Positions 45,951 through 56,079 of a stretch of DNA of 64,000 nt are shown in pieces. This stretch comes from Cricetomys ansorgei. Lineage: Eukaryota; Chordata; Mammalia; Rodentia; Nesomyidae. Position numbers and translations under genes: made by a program. Positions within the stretch are counted from its first letter, which is position 1, and each line of letters begins with the position of its first letter. The stretch lies in contig JAMJFZ010003656.1 in the NCBI GenBank assembly GCA_026225945.1, forward strand, positions 186,001 to 250,000, read 5' to 3'. Under the pieces are notes generated by a model, which worked only from the letters and a program-made list of their open reading frames with translations, was not told the origin of the DNA and did no database searches.

Positions 45951-46660
45951 ATGTCCTGTGTTAAACTAAGTGTCCTAAATCTAACCAAAGACTTCTGTGT
46001 TATGGTGCAGCTGGTGCCTAGACTTATTTACCATCAAGAGAGTGAATTGCTAGATATCTGGGAGAGACAGGCTAGATTCAAAAGAAAGCCTAAAAGTATG
46101 ACCCTAGCTGTACTTCTAGGGGTAGGAGTGACTGTAGGAGTAGCCACAGGAGGCACTGCTCTAGCCCTCCAGCCCTCCTACTACAGGGGACTAAGAGATG
46201 CCATAGATGTAGATATCAGAGCCATGGAAGATTCAATTTCTAAACTTCAGGAATCCCTAACCTCGCTCTCTAAAATAGTCTTGCAAAACCAGAGAGGACT
46301 GAACCTCCTCTTTTTAAAACAGGGAGGATTGTGTGCAGCTCTCAGAGAAGAGTGCTGTTTTTACATAGACCATTCAGGAGTAGTTAAAGACTCTATGGCA
46401 AAGGTACGAGAAAGATTGGCGTCCAGACAAAAAAAAAAGAGACCAAAACCAGGGATGGTTCGAGTCTTGGTTCAATCAGTCCCCATGGTTTACAACTCTG
46501 ATTTCCACACTTCTGAGACCACTTATAATATTGCTCTTGCTGCTTACTTTTGGCCCTTACATTCTTAAATGCTTAATTACCTTTATTAAAAAACACATTG
46601 GCACAGTACAGGTGCTAATGCTGAGGCAACGATATCAGGAGATTCCTACAGGTGATAACC
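45951..46660 (+). pseudogene. Env transmembrane subunit (TM), broken
   Basis: In the 205-codon frame a furin-type RFKR (residues 42-45) precedes a glycine/alanine-rich fusion-peptide-like stretch (51-73). A helix region follows, then the gammaretroviral disulfide motif CX6CC (C128, C135, C136), next to the immunosuppressive-type segment LQNQRGLNLL (111-120). The frame is lost at an A10 run (about 46429-46438), so the membrane anchor and tail fall in another frame. The beginning upstream of about 46000 is not in a clean SU frame either. Confidence 0.85.
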
Positions 46661-46689
46661 TCTGATTCCATGATTGGAATCAATTTACC

Positions 46690-46705
46690 TGAGAGAAGGG
46701 GGGAA
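46690..46705 (+). promoter_or_regulatory. Polypurine tract of class I provirus
   Basis: GAGAGAAGGGGGGAA directly precedes the 3' LTR. Confidence 0.85.
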
Positions 46706-47342
46706 TGTGGAGGTCCCACCTTAAGATTCAGGCCCCTAGTATAGAAAAGACCAAAGCAGCCAACTTTAGTCAGGCTTCTAAGAGCACCAAAATTGTGTAG
46801 GCCCAAGCCAGGGGCAGTGTGACCCAGAACAGTTCCAGAGTTTCCCAGGGTTAAAGCAAAAACAATTTCTGTAAGAAAAACATTTTCTAAGACAAACAAG
46901 GCAGCTAGACAGCCTTGGGCTAGAGAATGTGCCCCCCTTTGTGCAGGTGGTCCATAATCTTGGTCCCACAGCCTTGGGCTGAGGAGTTCCCTCCTCCCAG
47001 TTGCCCACGACCTTGCTATGTGCTAACACCAACCAGTTTAGAGGTTAACTGGCCCCTACCTATCAAAATGGGAAAACAATTTAGAGACCAATCAACTTAC
47101 ACCAACATGGTCTATGCTTAGCAACTATACAGCCCCCTAGCAACTGTTTCAACTGTAAATAATAAAAAGGCTTGCTTTCTGCCCTTCGGGGTTGGTTCTA
47201 TCCTGTGTGTTAGAATGGCCCCAGTATACTGGAATAAATCCTCTTGCTATTTGCATCGGTATCCCGTCTGTGAGTCTCTGTGGGGGTGCGGCGTTCCGGT
47301 TTGGGCCCTGGGGGTCCCAGTTTGGATCTCTGAAGTCCAACA
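46706..47342 (+). repeat. 3' LTR of class I provirus
   Basis: 637 bp, starting TGTGGAGG and ending AGTCCAACA, followed by the CAGC duplication. Confidence 0.9.
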
Positions 47343-47346
47343 CAGC

Positions 47347-47570
47347 CACAGATAGGCCTAAGAATATATTGAGAAAGCATGTCCAGGCTTGAGTGTGGGA
47401 CTACTTACCAGGGAAAGCCAAGGCAGAAAGTTTGCACCAGAGCTAGTCTAGAAAGTGTGTTCTGGAGAAAATCTACCAACAAAAACAGTTACAGGTGCTG
47501 TATGAGAAGAGATAAGCATAAAAGTGTTGTGTTGATATATATGCCCTGGCTTGGTTCTTGGTTCTTGGGT
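47347..47570. repeat. Satellite, continuation after the provirus
   Basis: ACTACTTACCAGGGAAAGCC and GCACCAGAGCTAGTCTAG are words of the satellite found at 36245-38560. The array decays into other sequence near 47560. Confidence 0.65.
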
Positions 47571-47580
47571 TCTTGCGGGT

Positions 47581-48655
47581 TGGCCCAGTGCCCCCATGAT
47601 GCCTGGACAACTATAGGATTCCCTGGGCCTGGGGGGAAGTCTTGGTGGCTGTGGGATATCCAGACATATGTGGGATTCCCTGGTGCCCATGGGAGGTCCT
47701 AGTGCTTACAGGAAACCCTGGTGCCTACAGGATGTCTGTGTGCCTGTGGAAACTCCAGATGCCTGTGGAAGGCCTTGGTGCCCGTGGGAGGCCCAGGTTA
47801 CTGCCAGATGACCGGGTGCCTATGTGATGTCTGTGTGCCTGAAGGATGTCCAGGTTCCTTCAGGATATCCAGGAACCTGTGAGATGTCTGGGTGTCTCTG
47901 GGTTGGCCTAGTGCCTGCACGGTGCCCAGGAATCTTCGGGATTCCCTGGAGCCTGGGGGAAGTCCTGATGCCTGTGGGATATCCAGATGCCTATGAAATA
48001 CCCTGATGTCCACAGGGGGTCCTGTTGCCTGTAGGATGTCTGCGTGCCAGTGGGAATTCCAGGTGCCTGTCAGAGGCTCTGGTACCTGAGGGAGACCTAA
48101 GTGACTACAGGATGATCAGAAGCTTGTATGATGTCCAGGTGCTTGAGCAATGGCTAAGTGCCTGTGTGATCTCCGAGTGCTTGTGTGATATCCATGCCCC
48201 TGCAGGATGTACAGGTGCCTACAGGACATCCTGATACCTTTGAGGTGTCTGGGTATCTTTGGATTTTGGCCCAGTCCCTGGGTGATATCTGGGTGTCTCT
48301 GGGATTCCCTGGAGCCTGGGGGATATCCTGGTACCTGCAGGAAGTGCTGGTGCTTGTGGGATGTTCAGGTGCCAGCAGGATGACCAGATGCCCACGGGTG
48401 CTTGTGGGAAAACTGGGTGCCTGAATGATGCCTAGGTATCTGCAGGATTCCCTGGTGCCTGTCGAAGGCCAATGCCTGCAGGATATCTGTGCCTATGGGA
48501 TATCTGGGTACCTGAAGAATGTCCGGGTACCTGCTAGAGGCATTGATGCCTGTGGGAAGTCCTGGTGACAACTGGATGACTCGGTGCCTTTGTGAGCTCC
48601 AGGTACCTAATGGATGACTGGTTGCCTGTGGGAGGCCCTGATCCTTATGTGATGC
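47581..48655. repeat. 19-bp minisatellite with higher-order period
   Basis: The region can be laid out as about 55 tandem units of 19 bases close to GGTGCCTGTGGGATGTCC plus one variable base, with few units of 17, 18 or 22. A distinctive group of units (TTGGCC at 47581, 47904 and 48267; GATTCCCTGG at 47617, 47940 and 48303) recurs 323 and 363 bases apart, that is 17 units, then 19 units plus 2 bases. Open frames here are repeat translations. Confidence 0.9.
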
Positions 48656-49159
48656 AGGGTGGGTGGCAAGGGTACTGTGGTATGCGTCAGTGCTTGCAAG
48701 ATACCAAAGAGCCTGCTCTCTGTCCAGGTTAGGACAGTGAGGTCCAACTTCAGGTTGAACCCTGTCATGCTTCATCTTGGGCTAGTATGGGTTAGGTCAA
48801 AGTACACGATCAGAGTAGTCTTCTGCCTCCAAAGACCATGGTGAAGACTAGCCATCCATCCATGCTCCTAAAACACAAGCTTAACTTAATTTTTTTTCCT
48901 TTCTTTCCTTTCTTTCATTTCTTTCTCTTTTTTTTGGTTTTGGTTTTGCTGTTTTGCTTTTTTTGAGAGAACAGGGGTGAAAGGGTGGAACAGGGAGGAA
49001 TACCAAGATTATTTTTAAATGATAAATTGAGGATTGGAAGGACTGCTCATTGACTAAAGGTGTGTGCCACCAAGAATGATGATATGAGTTTGAACTCAGT
49101 GGTGATGATGATAAAACTAATAAACCAACAATGACAAGTTGTCCTCACTTGTACATATA
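48656..49159. other. Unassigned sequence with pyrimidine tract
   Basis: 48890-48965 is T/C-rich with CTTTC units, then T-rich. No gene was recognised. Confidence 0.5.
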
Positions 49160-49639
49160 ACATGGACCATTAGAACACACTGGAAATGCCTGGGCCTTTG
49201 TGATATTCACAACCAGAGGAGGGAGATGCCTACTGCTTTCTAGTTGTGACAGAGGCTACAGACAACACTAGCATCCTCAGTGCACAATAACCTCTATACT
49301 CCAAGATAGGAGGCCACAGTTTCAGGAGCGCCAAGGCTAAGACCTTCAGCTCCGCCCTCCAGAGACATGAGTTCTTAAGTGTCTCCACTCAAGAACATGG
49401 TTACTTTTCTGTGTTAGGGTGTCAGCTAACTTACAAACCTACTTTCACCTGGGGTTTGCTGTGTTTATTTACGCAACTTGCATTTCACCTGTACTCTTGC
49501 CTGCTACTGCTTGTTGGCAGTATATGAACATATCGTCGTGGCCTGCAGAGTTTAGGATGTGAAAACATTTAAAGAAAGGAATGCATTAGACTGGTAAAGG
49601 AGAAAGTAAGCTTAGACACCCACAGGATCAAGTTGATGC

Positions 49640-49645
49640 TTTATT
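49640..49645 (-). promoter_or_regulatory. Polyadenylation signal AATAAA, copy 2
   Basis: Same position relative to the stop codon as in copy 1. Confidence 0.6.
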
Positions 49646-49739
49646 CAGAACAAGTTGATGACTAGACAATTCTGTGTGTGAATAGGAAATTTCTTGAAAT
49701 AGTCCTCTGACAGATGTTGCACATGTCATAGCCCTCACT

Positions 49740-50483
49740 TCAGGCCTCTTGATCGGCCACTTTGGAAGCATACTTGACTTTCACCTGACGCCTCAGTGTC
49801 AGAAAGCTCATCTCATAGAGGAACATAAGCACACCAAGAAGTGACGTGGTGGCAGTCAGGACCCCTAACGGGAACACAGGTGTAAAGTGTTTCCTGATAA
49901 GGGCTTGTTTCTTAATAGGAAAGTCAGGTGGAAATTCGAAAGTGTGTTTCCCATAAAAGTCTCCCAGGTAGTTCAGGCTCACAGAAATAAAGGTGCAAAA
50001 GCTACTAACACACAAAATTAAGGCAGATATCTTATAGCAAAACAGCTGAATCTCAACAAATCGGTTTCTAAAGCAGCTGATCTTGAGGGCCACTGAAATT
50101 ATTATCAGGACTATGGTTTTCATCATAATGGCCCACACTATCAGGACCTGCGAATACTGAAGGATAGATGACTTGGTCCAGGTTGAGTCGATAGGGGTGT
50201 GCACCAGTAACCTGGTCACACATCCAGAGCCGTTAATCACTTGGGGATAGTAGGCTTCCCATAGTCCAAAGGACACAAACTGCACGGTGTTATCATCTAA
50301 TTCCCATAGGCGCCAGTAATGGCTGCTGGAAAGGATGATGGCCAGGATCAAAGACGATATGACGCAAAGGAGGCCGCCCAGTCTGAAGAACCACTCCTTC
50401 ACATCAGCAAATCTGAAGAAGACATGGAAGAAGCATAGAGTCAAGCCAGGACACAAAGAAAGGAGGAAAACACAATGAGTCAT
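49740..50483 (-). CDS. Claudin-34-like four-pass membrane protein, copy 2
   Basis: Encodes the same 247 residues as the copy at 6413-7156, with the same four membrane segments, GLW motif, single loop cysteine and sequon. The candidate splice acceptor is at 50412-50415 and the polyadenylation signal is about 95 bases beyond the stop. Conservation of an open frame in two copies argues that it is a gene, but near-identity of the whole surrounding tract means the identity is not by itself evidence of selection. The two copies could both be active, or one could be a passenger of conversion. Confidence 0.65.
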   Translation of the reverse strand: MTHCVFLLSLCPGLTLCFFHVFFRFADVKEWFFRLGGLLCVISSLILAIILSSSHYWRLWELDDNTVQFVSFGLWEAYYPQVINGSGCVTRLLVHTPIDSTWTKSSILQYSQVLIVWAIMMKTIVLIIISVALKISCFRNRFVEIQLFCYKISALILCVSSFCTFISVSLNYLGDFYGKHTFEFPPDFPIKKQALIRKHFTPVFPLGVLTATTSLLGVLMFLYEMSFLTLRRQVKVKYASKVADQEA

Positions 50484-51091
50484 GGTTTACAGAGCACTAA
50501 GCATCCATACCTTGTCTCTGCTGCCACGTGCTTAAGTGCTCTGTGTATGTATCAGGGTTCCACACGTGTGGGTAAGTATGTATGTAAGCAGTCTGGAAAT
50601 CCATGAGCAAGGCACAAGTAACCATTGCAAGAAATTTCATAATATCCATCAAATGGTGAAATGTGCATATTTGTTGACTAGGAATTTCAGTGCTTGGAAT
50701 TTACAATGAGATGAGAGTCTGCAACGTCATATGTAAGGTGATGCTTATTCTTCTTGTATTTGCAGTTTGTGACTATTTTATAATACAGAGGAATAAGCAG
50801 AGGAATGCTCAAATTGTCATTCCTAAAATAATGTGGTGAAACGTCTCAAGATTATTACAAAATGAATTACCCAAGATGGCCTGCTGAATTAAAAAAGAAA
50901 AAATATAATCACATGGCACATCCATTTAAGTGAAAATTATATATATTTCTAGGTTGATCAATGGAAGAGTGTACACTGTCCTTCTTCTCTGTACTTTATG
51001 AAATGTGATCATTTATTTAAAAAAACTACATACATATTTCATAATTAAAGCTACAGTGTGAATTACTGTCAATAAATATACATAGCTGGAC

Positions 51092-51187
51092 TAGTGATAT
51101 AGCCTAGTGGTATAATGATTGCCTAAGATGAGTGAGACCCCAGACTCATTCCTAAGTTCAAGAAAACTAAAATCTCTATGTAAAACA
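51092..51187 (+). repeat. ID-like SINE fragment, copy 2
   Basis: Identical to the fragment in copy 1 at 7765-7860. Confidence 0.5.
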
Positions 51188-53000
51188 TGATTCATGGGTA
51201 TTTCCATTATTTTCCCAACTTATTGAAATATCATCTCTGAACACAAAACTAAGACTCCACATTTACTCTATGCACAAATACATTTAAATTATTCATCAAT
51301 TAATACCCTTAAATGTAGAATCACTCACGAAAAACCTATATAACCTGAGGGATAATGCTGGATCATTTACCAGAAAGGAAAGAGAGGAGTCCTTTAGTCA
51401 TTAAGTATGTGGATAATGCCATTGCCACTGTCCATGCAGAGGGTTTGAGGGGCCTACAGAATGGATCTCCTTACCAGGAAAGCTTCCCTATCAGTGACCC
51501 ACTGCTCCCAGTCTCGGTGGAATGTGCTTCCTAATTGGCAGAAGGCAGTAGCTGTACTACTTGCAAAGTCACATCACCAAAATGGGTTTGTGACTGAGAG
51601 TGGCTTGGGTAACTCTCTTCCTTTCTAAGTTAGATCTCAGCAGTGGACTACAGGAGCCTTGGGTTTTGAAGCACAACACGAAACAGGGTGGAAATTGCTG
51701 CTGTTCCAGACAATTGAGCTAGTAGCAGGATCTGGTTCTGAAACCCATGGTGTAGATACATGTGTTTCATAAAGACCCAGTTTGAAAGCCCCCATGTAAT
51801 AAAAAGATTTTACCTGTGTGCATTCTGGATAAGATGATCCATTTGGAAGGTGGCAGGATCACAGATCCTCTTCCCAGTAACTAGAAATGTTGTTCATAGA
51901 TGGGGTCTCAGGAAGAGTGGAAACACCTTCAGAAAAAAAGAAGTTCTTTTAGGCAGGTATTTCAGCTCAGAACAGTGTCTCACCAACCCCTGGTTCTTAC
52001 AAACCTTTCCATTCCTCTCCCGTGCTCTGCTTAGTTGGAGTCTCATTTATACTCTTCGAGGGTATTAGCCTATCTGATATCACTGACCCTCCAACAATAC
52101 CCACCCAATTATTATCCCCGTTTTGTAGGTAAGGAAACACAGAGAGGCTAACTCACATACTCAGCTTCAGAGAGCTACACAGATATAATGGGCAGTGCCG
52201 CTCCCTGATTCCCCATAGTCTCACACAGGGGCTTCCTGGCACTTATGATATTCAGCAGGACTTAGACACACCTAATTACATGTCAGTGGCCCTCTCTGGC
52301 ATTCCGTGTCCTGAGAAACTGAAAGTGAACAATAAAAACCACAAGGAAAACGTAAAATACTTGCCTCTTTCTTCACTTCTACGAAGGCCAACTGTTAGTG
52401 GCTGCCAACTGTAAGAGAAGTAACTCACTTTAAAAATTCTTATGTTTCCATGGATACTAAGGCTGAATGGTGGATTATGACCAATGAATAATTTTCTAGA
52501 CACACAGTCATAATGGGCCAGCATTTTAAACAGGTGTAAAGTGTAACTAATGTGTGAATAGCCTTTTTAAAATGAAATTTACTTTTGAAGTTATGTGTAA
52601 ACTAGTTGCTATAACATCTGATGGTTTTAGCAAAAAAGTTAATGAAAATAAAAGAAAAATACTGTCACAATGGAAGGGAAAAAAAGATGTTCCACTATAA
52701 AAGCAAAGTGACTTCTCTGGAAAATATGGCACCACTAGGCCTTCCATAAATCTCTTAGACACAGAAATAGATTAGATATGGGAACCCTGTGATTCCTGAG
52801 ACCCTATGAATTTTTGTTTTCATTACAATTCCACCTTTTCTCTCTTAGCTTTAAATATAACCATCTTGGTTTGGGTTTCTATTGCTATGATAAAACAACA
52901 TAACCAAAGCCAACTTGGGGATGAAATGGTCTTACATTTCTACATATTATAGTTGTAAATAGGCTTACATTTCTACATATCATCTTACATATTATAGCCC

Positions 53001-53439
53001 ATCATGAAAAGAGGTCAGGGCAGGAACTTAAGGCAGGAACTGAAACAGAAGACATGGCAGAAACACTGCCTACTGGACTCTTCCCATGGCTTGCTCAGCC
53101 TCCTTTTTTACACATCCAGGACCGAACAACAGAAGTGACATTGCCCCAGTGATTTAGCTCCTCCGATATCAATCATTATTCATGAAAATGCCCTATAAAA
53201 TTGCCTACCAGATGGAAGTAGTTTCTTAATTAAGGTTCCTCTTTCCAGATAACTGTAACTTGTTTCAAACTGTAGAGGAATATTTCATCTTTTAATCCAG
53301 CAGCATGGCTGCTCTAGGAGAGGATCACATTGAAAACCCTGTGTGATATCTAGGAGGGGATCACATTCAAAGGCCTGTATGAAGGGATCACATTCAGAGG
53401 CCTGTGTGATCCAGAGGAAATGCTCTGAAGACAATGGTA
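53001..53439. other. MaLR-like remainder and short GATCACATT repeats
   Basis: 53000-53260 continues the antisense MaLR-like sequence (AAATTGCCTACCAGATGG). 53310-53410 has GGATCACATTCAAAGGCCTG repeated three times with changes. Confidence 0.5.
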
Positions 53440-53990
53440 GTGACACTTTTAATTTCAAACTCCGAGACTAAATCAGAATGGAGTCTTAGATTGAGTCAGA
53501 GGGAGGACATGCCCAACTCTCAAGATATAAAACGTAGCATTCAGCTCACACAGTGCAGCAGTTTCAGTTCAATTGGAGAGTTGGAAAGTTCAGAAGAGAG
53601 TTGGAGAGTTAAGGAGAGTCAGGGTTAGTTCAGTTAGGTAGTTTGAATGCAGTTTGCTCACAGACAGAAGAAGCTGAGAAGACCAGAGCCATTCCAGAAT
53701 AAACAGAGAGAAAACAGAGAGTCAGAAACAGTTTACAATTTACAGTTCAGAGTTCACAGTACAGCTCAGAGTGAAAATAGGTAGTTCAGATGGCAGCTAA
53801 TCAGAGTGAACCCAGTTAGTAGTAAGTCTCAGAGGCTGAAACTTTCTAGGTTTAGATTTATAGATTAGATTGTACAGAGGCTGAAACCCTCTAGGTCTAG
53901 GCTAAAGGTTAAATTGTATGGAGGCTGAAACCCTCTAGGATCGGAGATTGAATTAGCAAAGAATAAACTCTTTTTCCATGAACCCACAAG
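53440..53990 (+). repeat. Possible LTR-like unit with 44-bp tandem repeat
   Basis: A TATA-like GATATAAAACG is at 53524. AATAAA occurs at 53698 and 53963. 53830-53945 has AGGCTGAAACCCTCTAGG in 2.6 tandem copies of about 44 bp. I cannot define ends or family, and no protein frame is present. Confidence 0.35.
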
Positions 53991-54369
53991 AATAATAAAA
54001 ATCAATGATTACATCTACACTTACACAAACAAAACAGAACAAAAAAAACTTGCCAGGAAATGGGTATCACCTAGTTATGCAAAAGATTATAAATATATAT
54101 ATGTTAATACTTCTTAGTATGGTTAAAATTTGAGAACCTCCCATATTCTAGGTACACACTTAAAATGAAGCAGAAGAAAAGGGTGAGCACAGGAGAGCGA
54201 AAAGTGGAGATGAGATTTTTTTTTCTTTTTATACCTTTATTTCTGTGTACTTTATATTTTATTTGTGGTATAAAAGCCAAGGAAAAGTACTCATGAATTC
54301 TTTTATATTAAAAAATTTATAGCTACCACACATTATTAATACATTATATACCAATACCTCCACTTTCTC

Positions 54370-55000
54370 TAATGGATCAATCAGCCAGACAAAACATGAA
54401 GAGGGAAATAATAGAGGTAAATGACATCTTAGATCAAATGGACCTGATAGATATATACAGATATTCAAACACAGATACAAATTTGTATACAGATACAAAC
54501 ACAGAGTACACATTCTTCCTGGCATCCTATGGAACTTTCACCAAAATAGACTACATATTGAGACACAAAACATGTATAAATATATACAGGAAAAATTAAA
54601 ATTACACATTATATTTCTACTGACCACAGTGGAATAAAGCTAGATATCAACAACAGTAAAAACCAGAGAATATACACAGAGTTGTGGAGACTAAAAAGCA
54701 TACTTCTAAACAATGAGTCTATTGCTTAAGAAACGAAAAAGGAAATTAAAGAATTCCTAGAATTGAATAAAAATGAAAACACAACACACCAAAATCTATG
54801 GCATACAATGAAGGCAGTCATAAGAGGAAATTTCTAGTTCTAAGTGCCTACTTCACAAAGCGAATAAGAAACTGCAGAATGCTTTGCCCTAAATGGGATG
54901 TCTATATCCCACCTCTCCCTCTCAAGACTCAGGGATCATCATCACAGAAGAGGGGACAGAATGATGTTAAGATCAGAGATAGTGGGTGAGTATAATGAAG
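54370..55000 (+). mobile_element. L1 ORF2 fragment, sense
   Basis: Translation of 54372-54599 shows LDQMDLIDIYRYSNTDT followed by FFLASYGTFTKIDYIL, the endonuclease-domain end of L1 ORF2. 54600-54860 continues toward the following domain. Stops interrupt it. Confidence 0.75.
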
Positions 55001-55560
55001 AGGTGTTTTCCCAATACAAAGCAGTTCGACATATGAACTCACAGAAGTTGTGACAGTATTGGTTGTTGCCCATCCACTGGACCCTGGGGGTGGGGGTAGA
55101 GCTGGCGAAAAACCAAGACACAGGCTCTGAGAGTCAGGTAAATGGCAAAAGGCAGACTCAGTTTATTGGGGAGGGGAAGCCCTTTATACCCTCCACCCAG
55201 CCCGGCATCCCATTGGCTCTCAGACTGCAGCTACCGCCCCCTGAGCGTGTCCGGGCTGGTCTATCTCTGGGCATGCCCAGAAAGGTCCGTCTGTGAGTAC
55301 TTCCACGTGGGTCTCGGGCCTTTTTCTGTCCAGGGGCAGGTCCAGTTTTCACCTATATGACAGTATGCACAAGTTCTGCACAAGCACAAACCAGACAAAA
55401 CCCCATCATGGAGGGAGAAGGTGAATGTAATATCTCACCCTAACTGAGGAGCTATTGGCAACTGATAGCTGCTGCTTAGGGGGTAACACCTCATAAATCT
55501 GGGATGTCTCCACACCCAAGAGTATTGGCAATACAAACTGGACTTGATGGAGTTTTTTTT
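55000..55560 (+). mobile_element. L1 3' region, interrupted
   Basis: Words such as CATATGAACTCACAGAAG, GCACAAGTTCTGCACAAG, and CCATCATGGAGGGAGAAGG are typical of the rodent L1 3' region and recur at 56460-56560. The solo LTR at 55060-55362 splits it. Confidence 0.6.
55060..55362 (-). repeat. Solo LTR with 4-bp target duplication
   Basis: 303 bp flanked by GTAT (55056-55059 and 55363-55366). On the minus strand it starts TGTCATATAGG and ends CAACAACCA. It has a GGTATAAAGGG TATA box (reverse of 55181-55191), an AATAAACTGAG polyadenylation signal, and is GC-rich. The 4-bp duplication fits a class I element. Confidence 0.7.
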
Positions 55561-55860
55561 TTAAGGTAGGAATTTGGGGAAAGATGCATGTGTGGAGCTG
55601 GCAGGAGTTGGGGAGGAGAATGAATTTGATTAAAAGTTATTGTTCAAAATCATCAAAGAATTAATAAAAATATTATTTTTAAAAATCAGAAATAAATCAA
55701 ACAATGTGTGATGTTGTTTAAGGCTTTTGAAAAAATAAGAACAAGCAACACCTCACAACAGTAAACAGGCATAAATAATCAAAATCAGTGTAGAAATTAG
55801 TGAAATATAAATAACAAAATGTATATACAAGAATCAATGAAATCAAGACTAAATATTTTA

Positions 55861-56014
55861 GAAAGGAAAGGAAAGGAAAGGAAAGGAAAGGAAAGGAAAG
55901 GAAAGGAAAGGAAAGGAAAGGAAAGGAAAGGAAAGGAAAGGAAAGGAAAGGAAAGGAAAGGAAAGGAAAGGAAAGGAAAGGAAAGGAAAGGAAAGGAAAG
56001 GAAAGGAAAGGAAA
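55861..56014. repeat. (GGAAA)n microsatellite, about 30 units
   Basis: About 150 bases of perfect GAAAG/GGAAA pentamer. The apparent open frames on both strands are repeat translations. Confidence 0.98.
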
Positions 56015-56079
56015 AAGGAAAGGACTCAAATGAATAAAATTAGAGATGTAAGGGAAGACTTCACAGCAGACACAAATGA

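Larger units (their letters stand above)
39426..47342 (+). mobile_element. Class I (gammaretrovirus-like) provirus, defective
   Basis: A provirus of 7.9 kb flanked by the 4-bp duplication CAGC (39422-39425 and 47343-47346) and inserted in the satellite. It has 638- and 637-bp LTRs differing at about eight sites by eye, a tRNA-Glu primer site, a splice donor, Gag N-terminal remnants, env with surface and transmembrane parts, and a polypurine tract. No protease, reverse transcriptase or integrase was found; 40865-44640 is non-coding. The low LTR divergence implies recent insertion, yet the interior is heavily broken. Confidence 0.9.
49160..53000. repeat. Segmental duplication, copy 2
   Basis: Same orientation as copy 1. 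The core 49568-52480 differs from 6241-9152 by only two changes that I could find: A against G in CATGTCATAG (49728), and one extra A near 51935. The flanks are alignable but diverged. Confidence 0.9.

Noticed and set aside
47581..48655. Regular short repeats that could suggest a CRISPR array
   Set aside because: Units are contiguous with no spacers, heavily diverged, and the context is a mammalian genome. It is a minisatellite.
55718..56037. Open frames of 72 and 103 codons with repeating FLSFP or KERKG
   Set aside because: They are the two strands of the GGAAA pentamer array.
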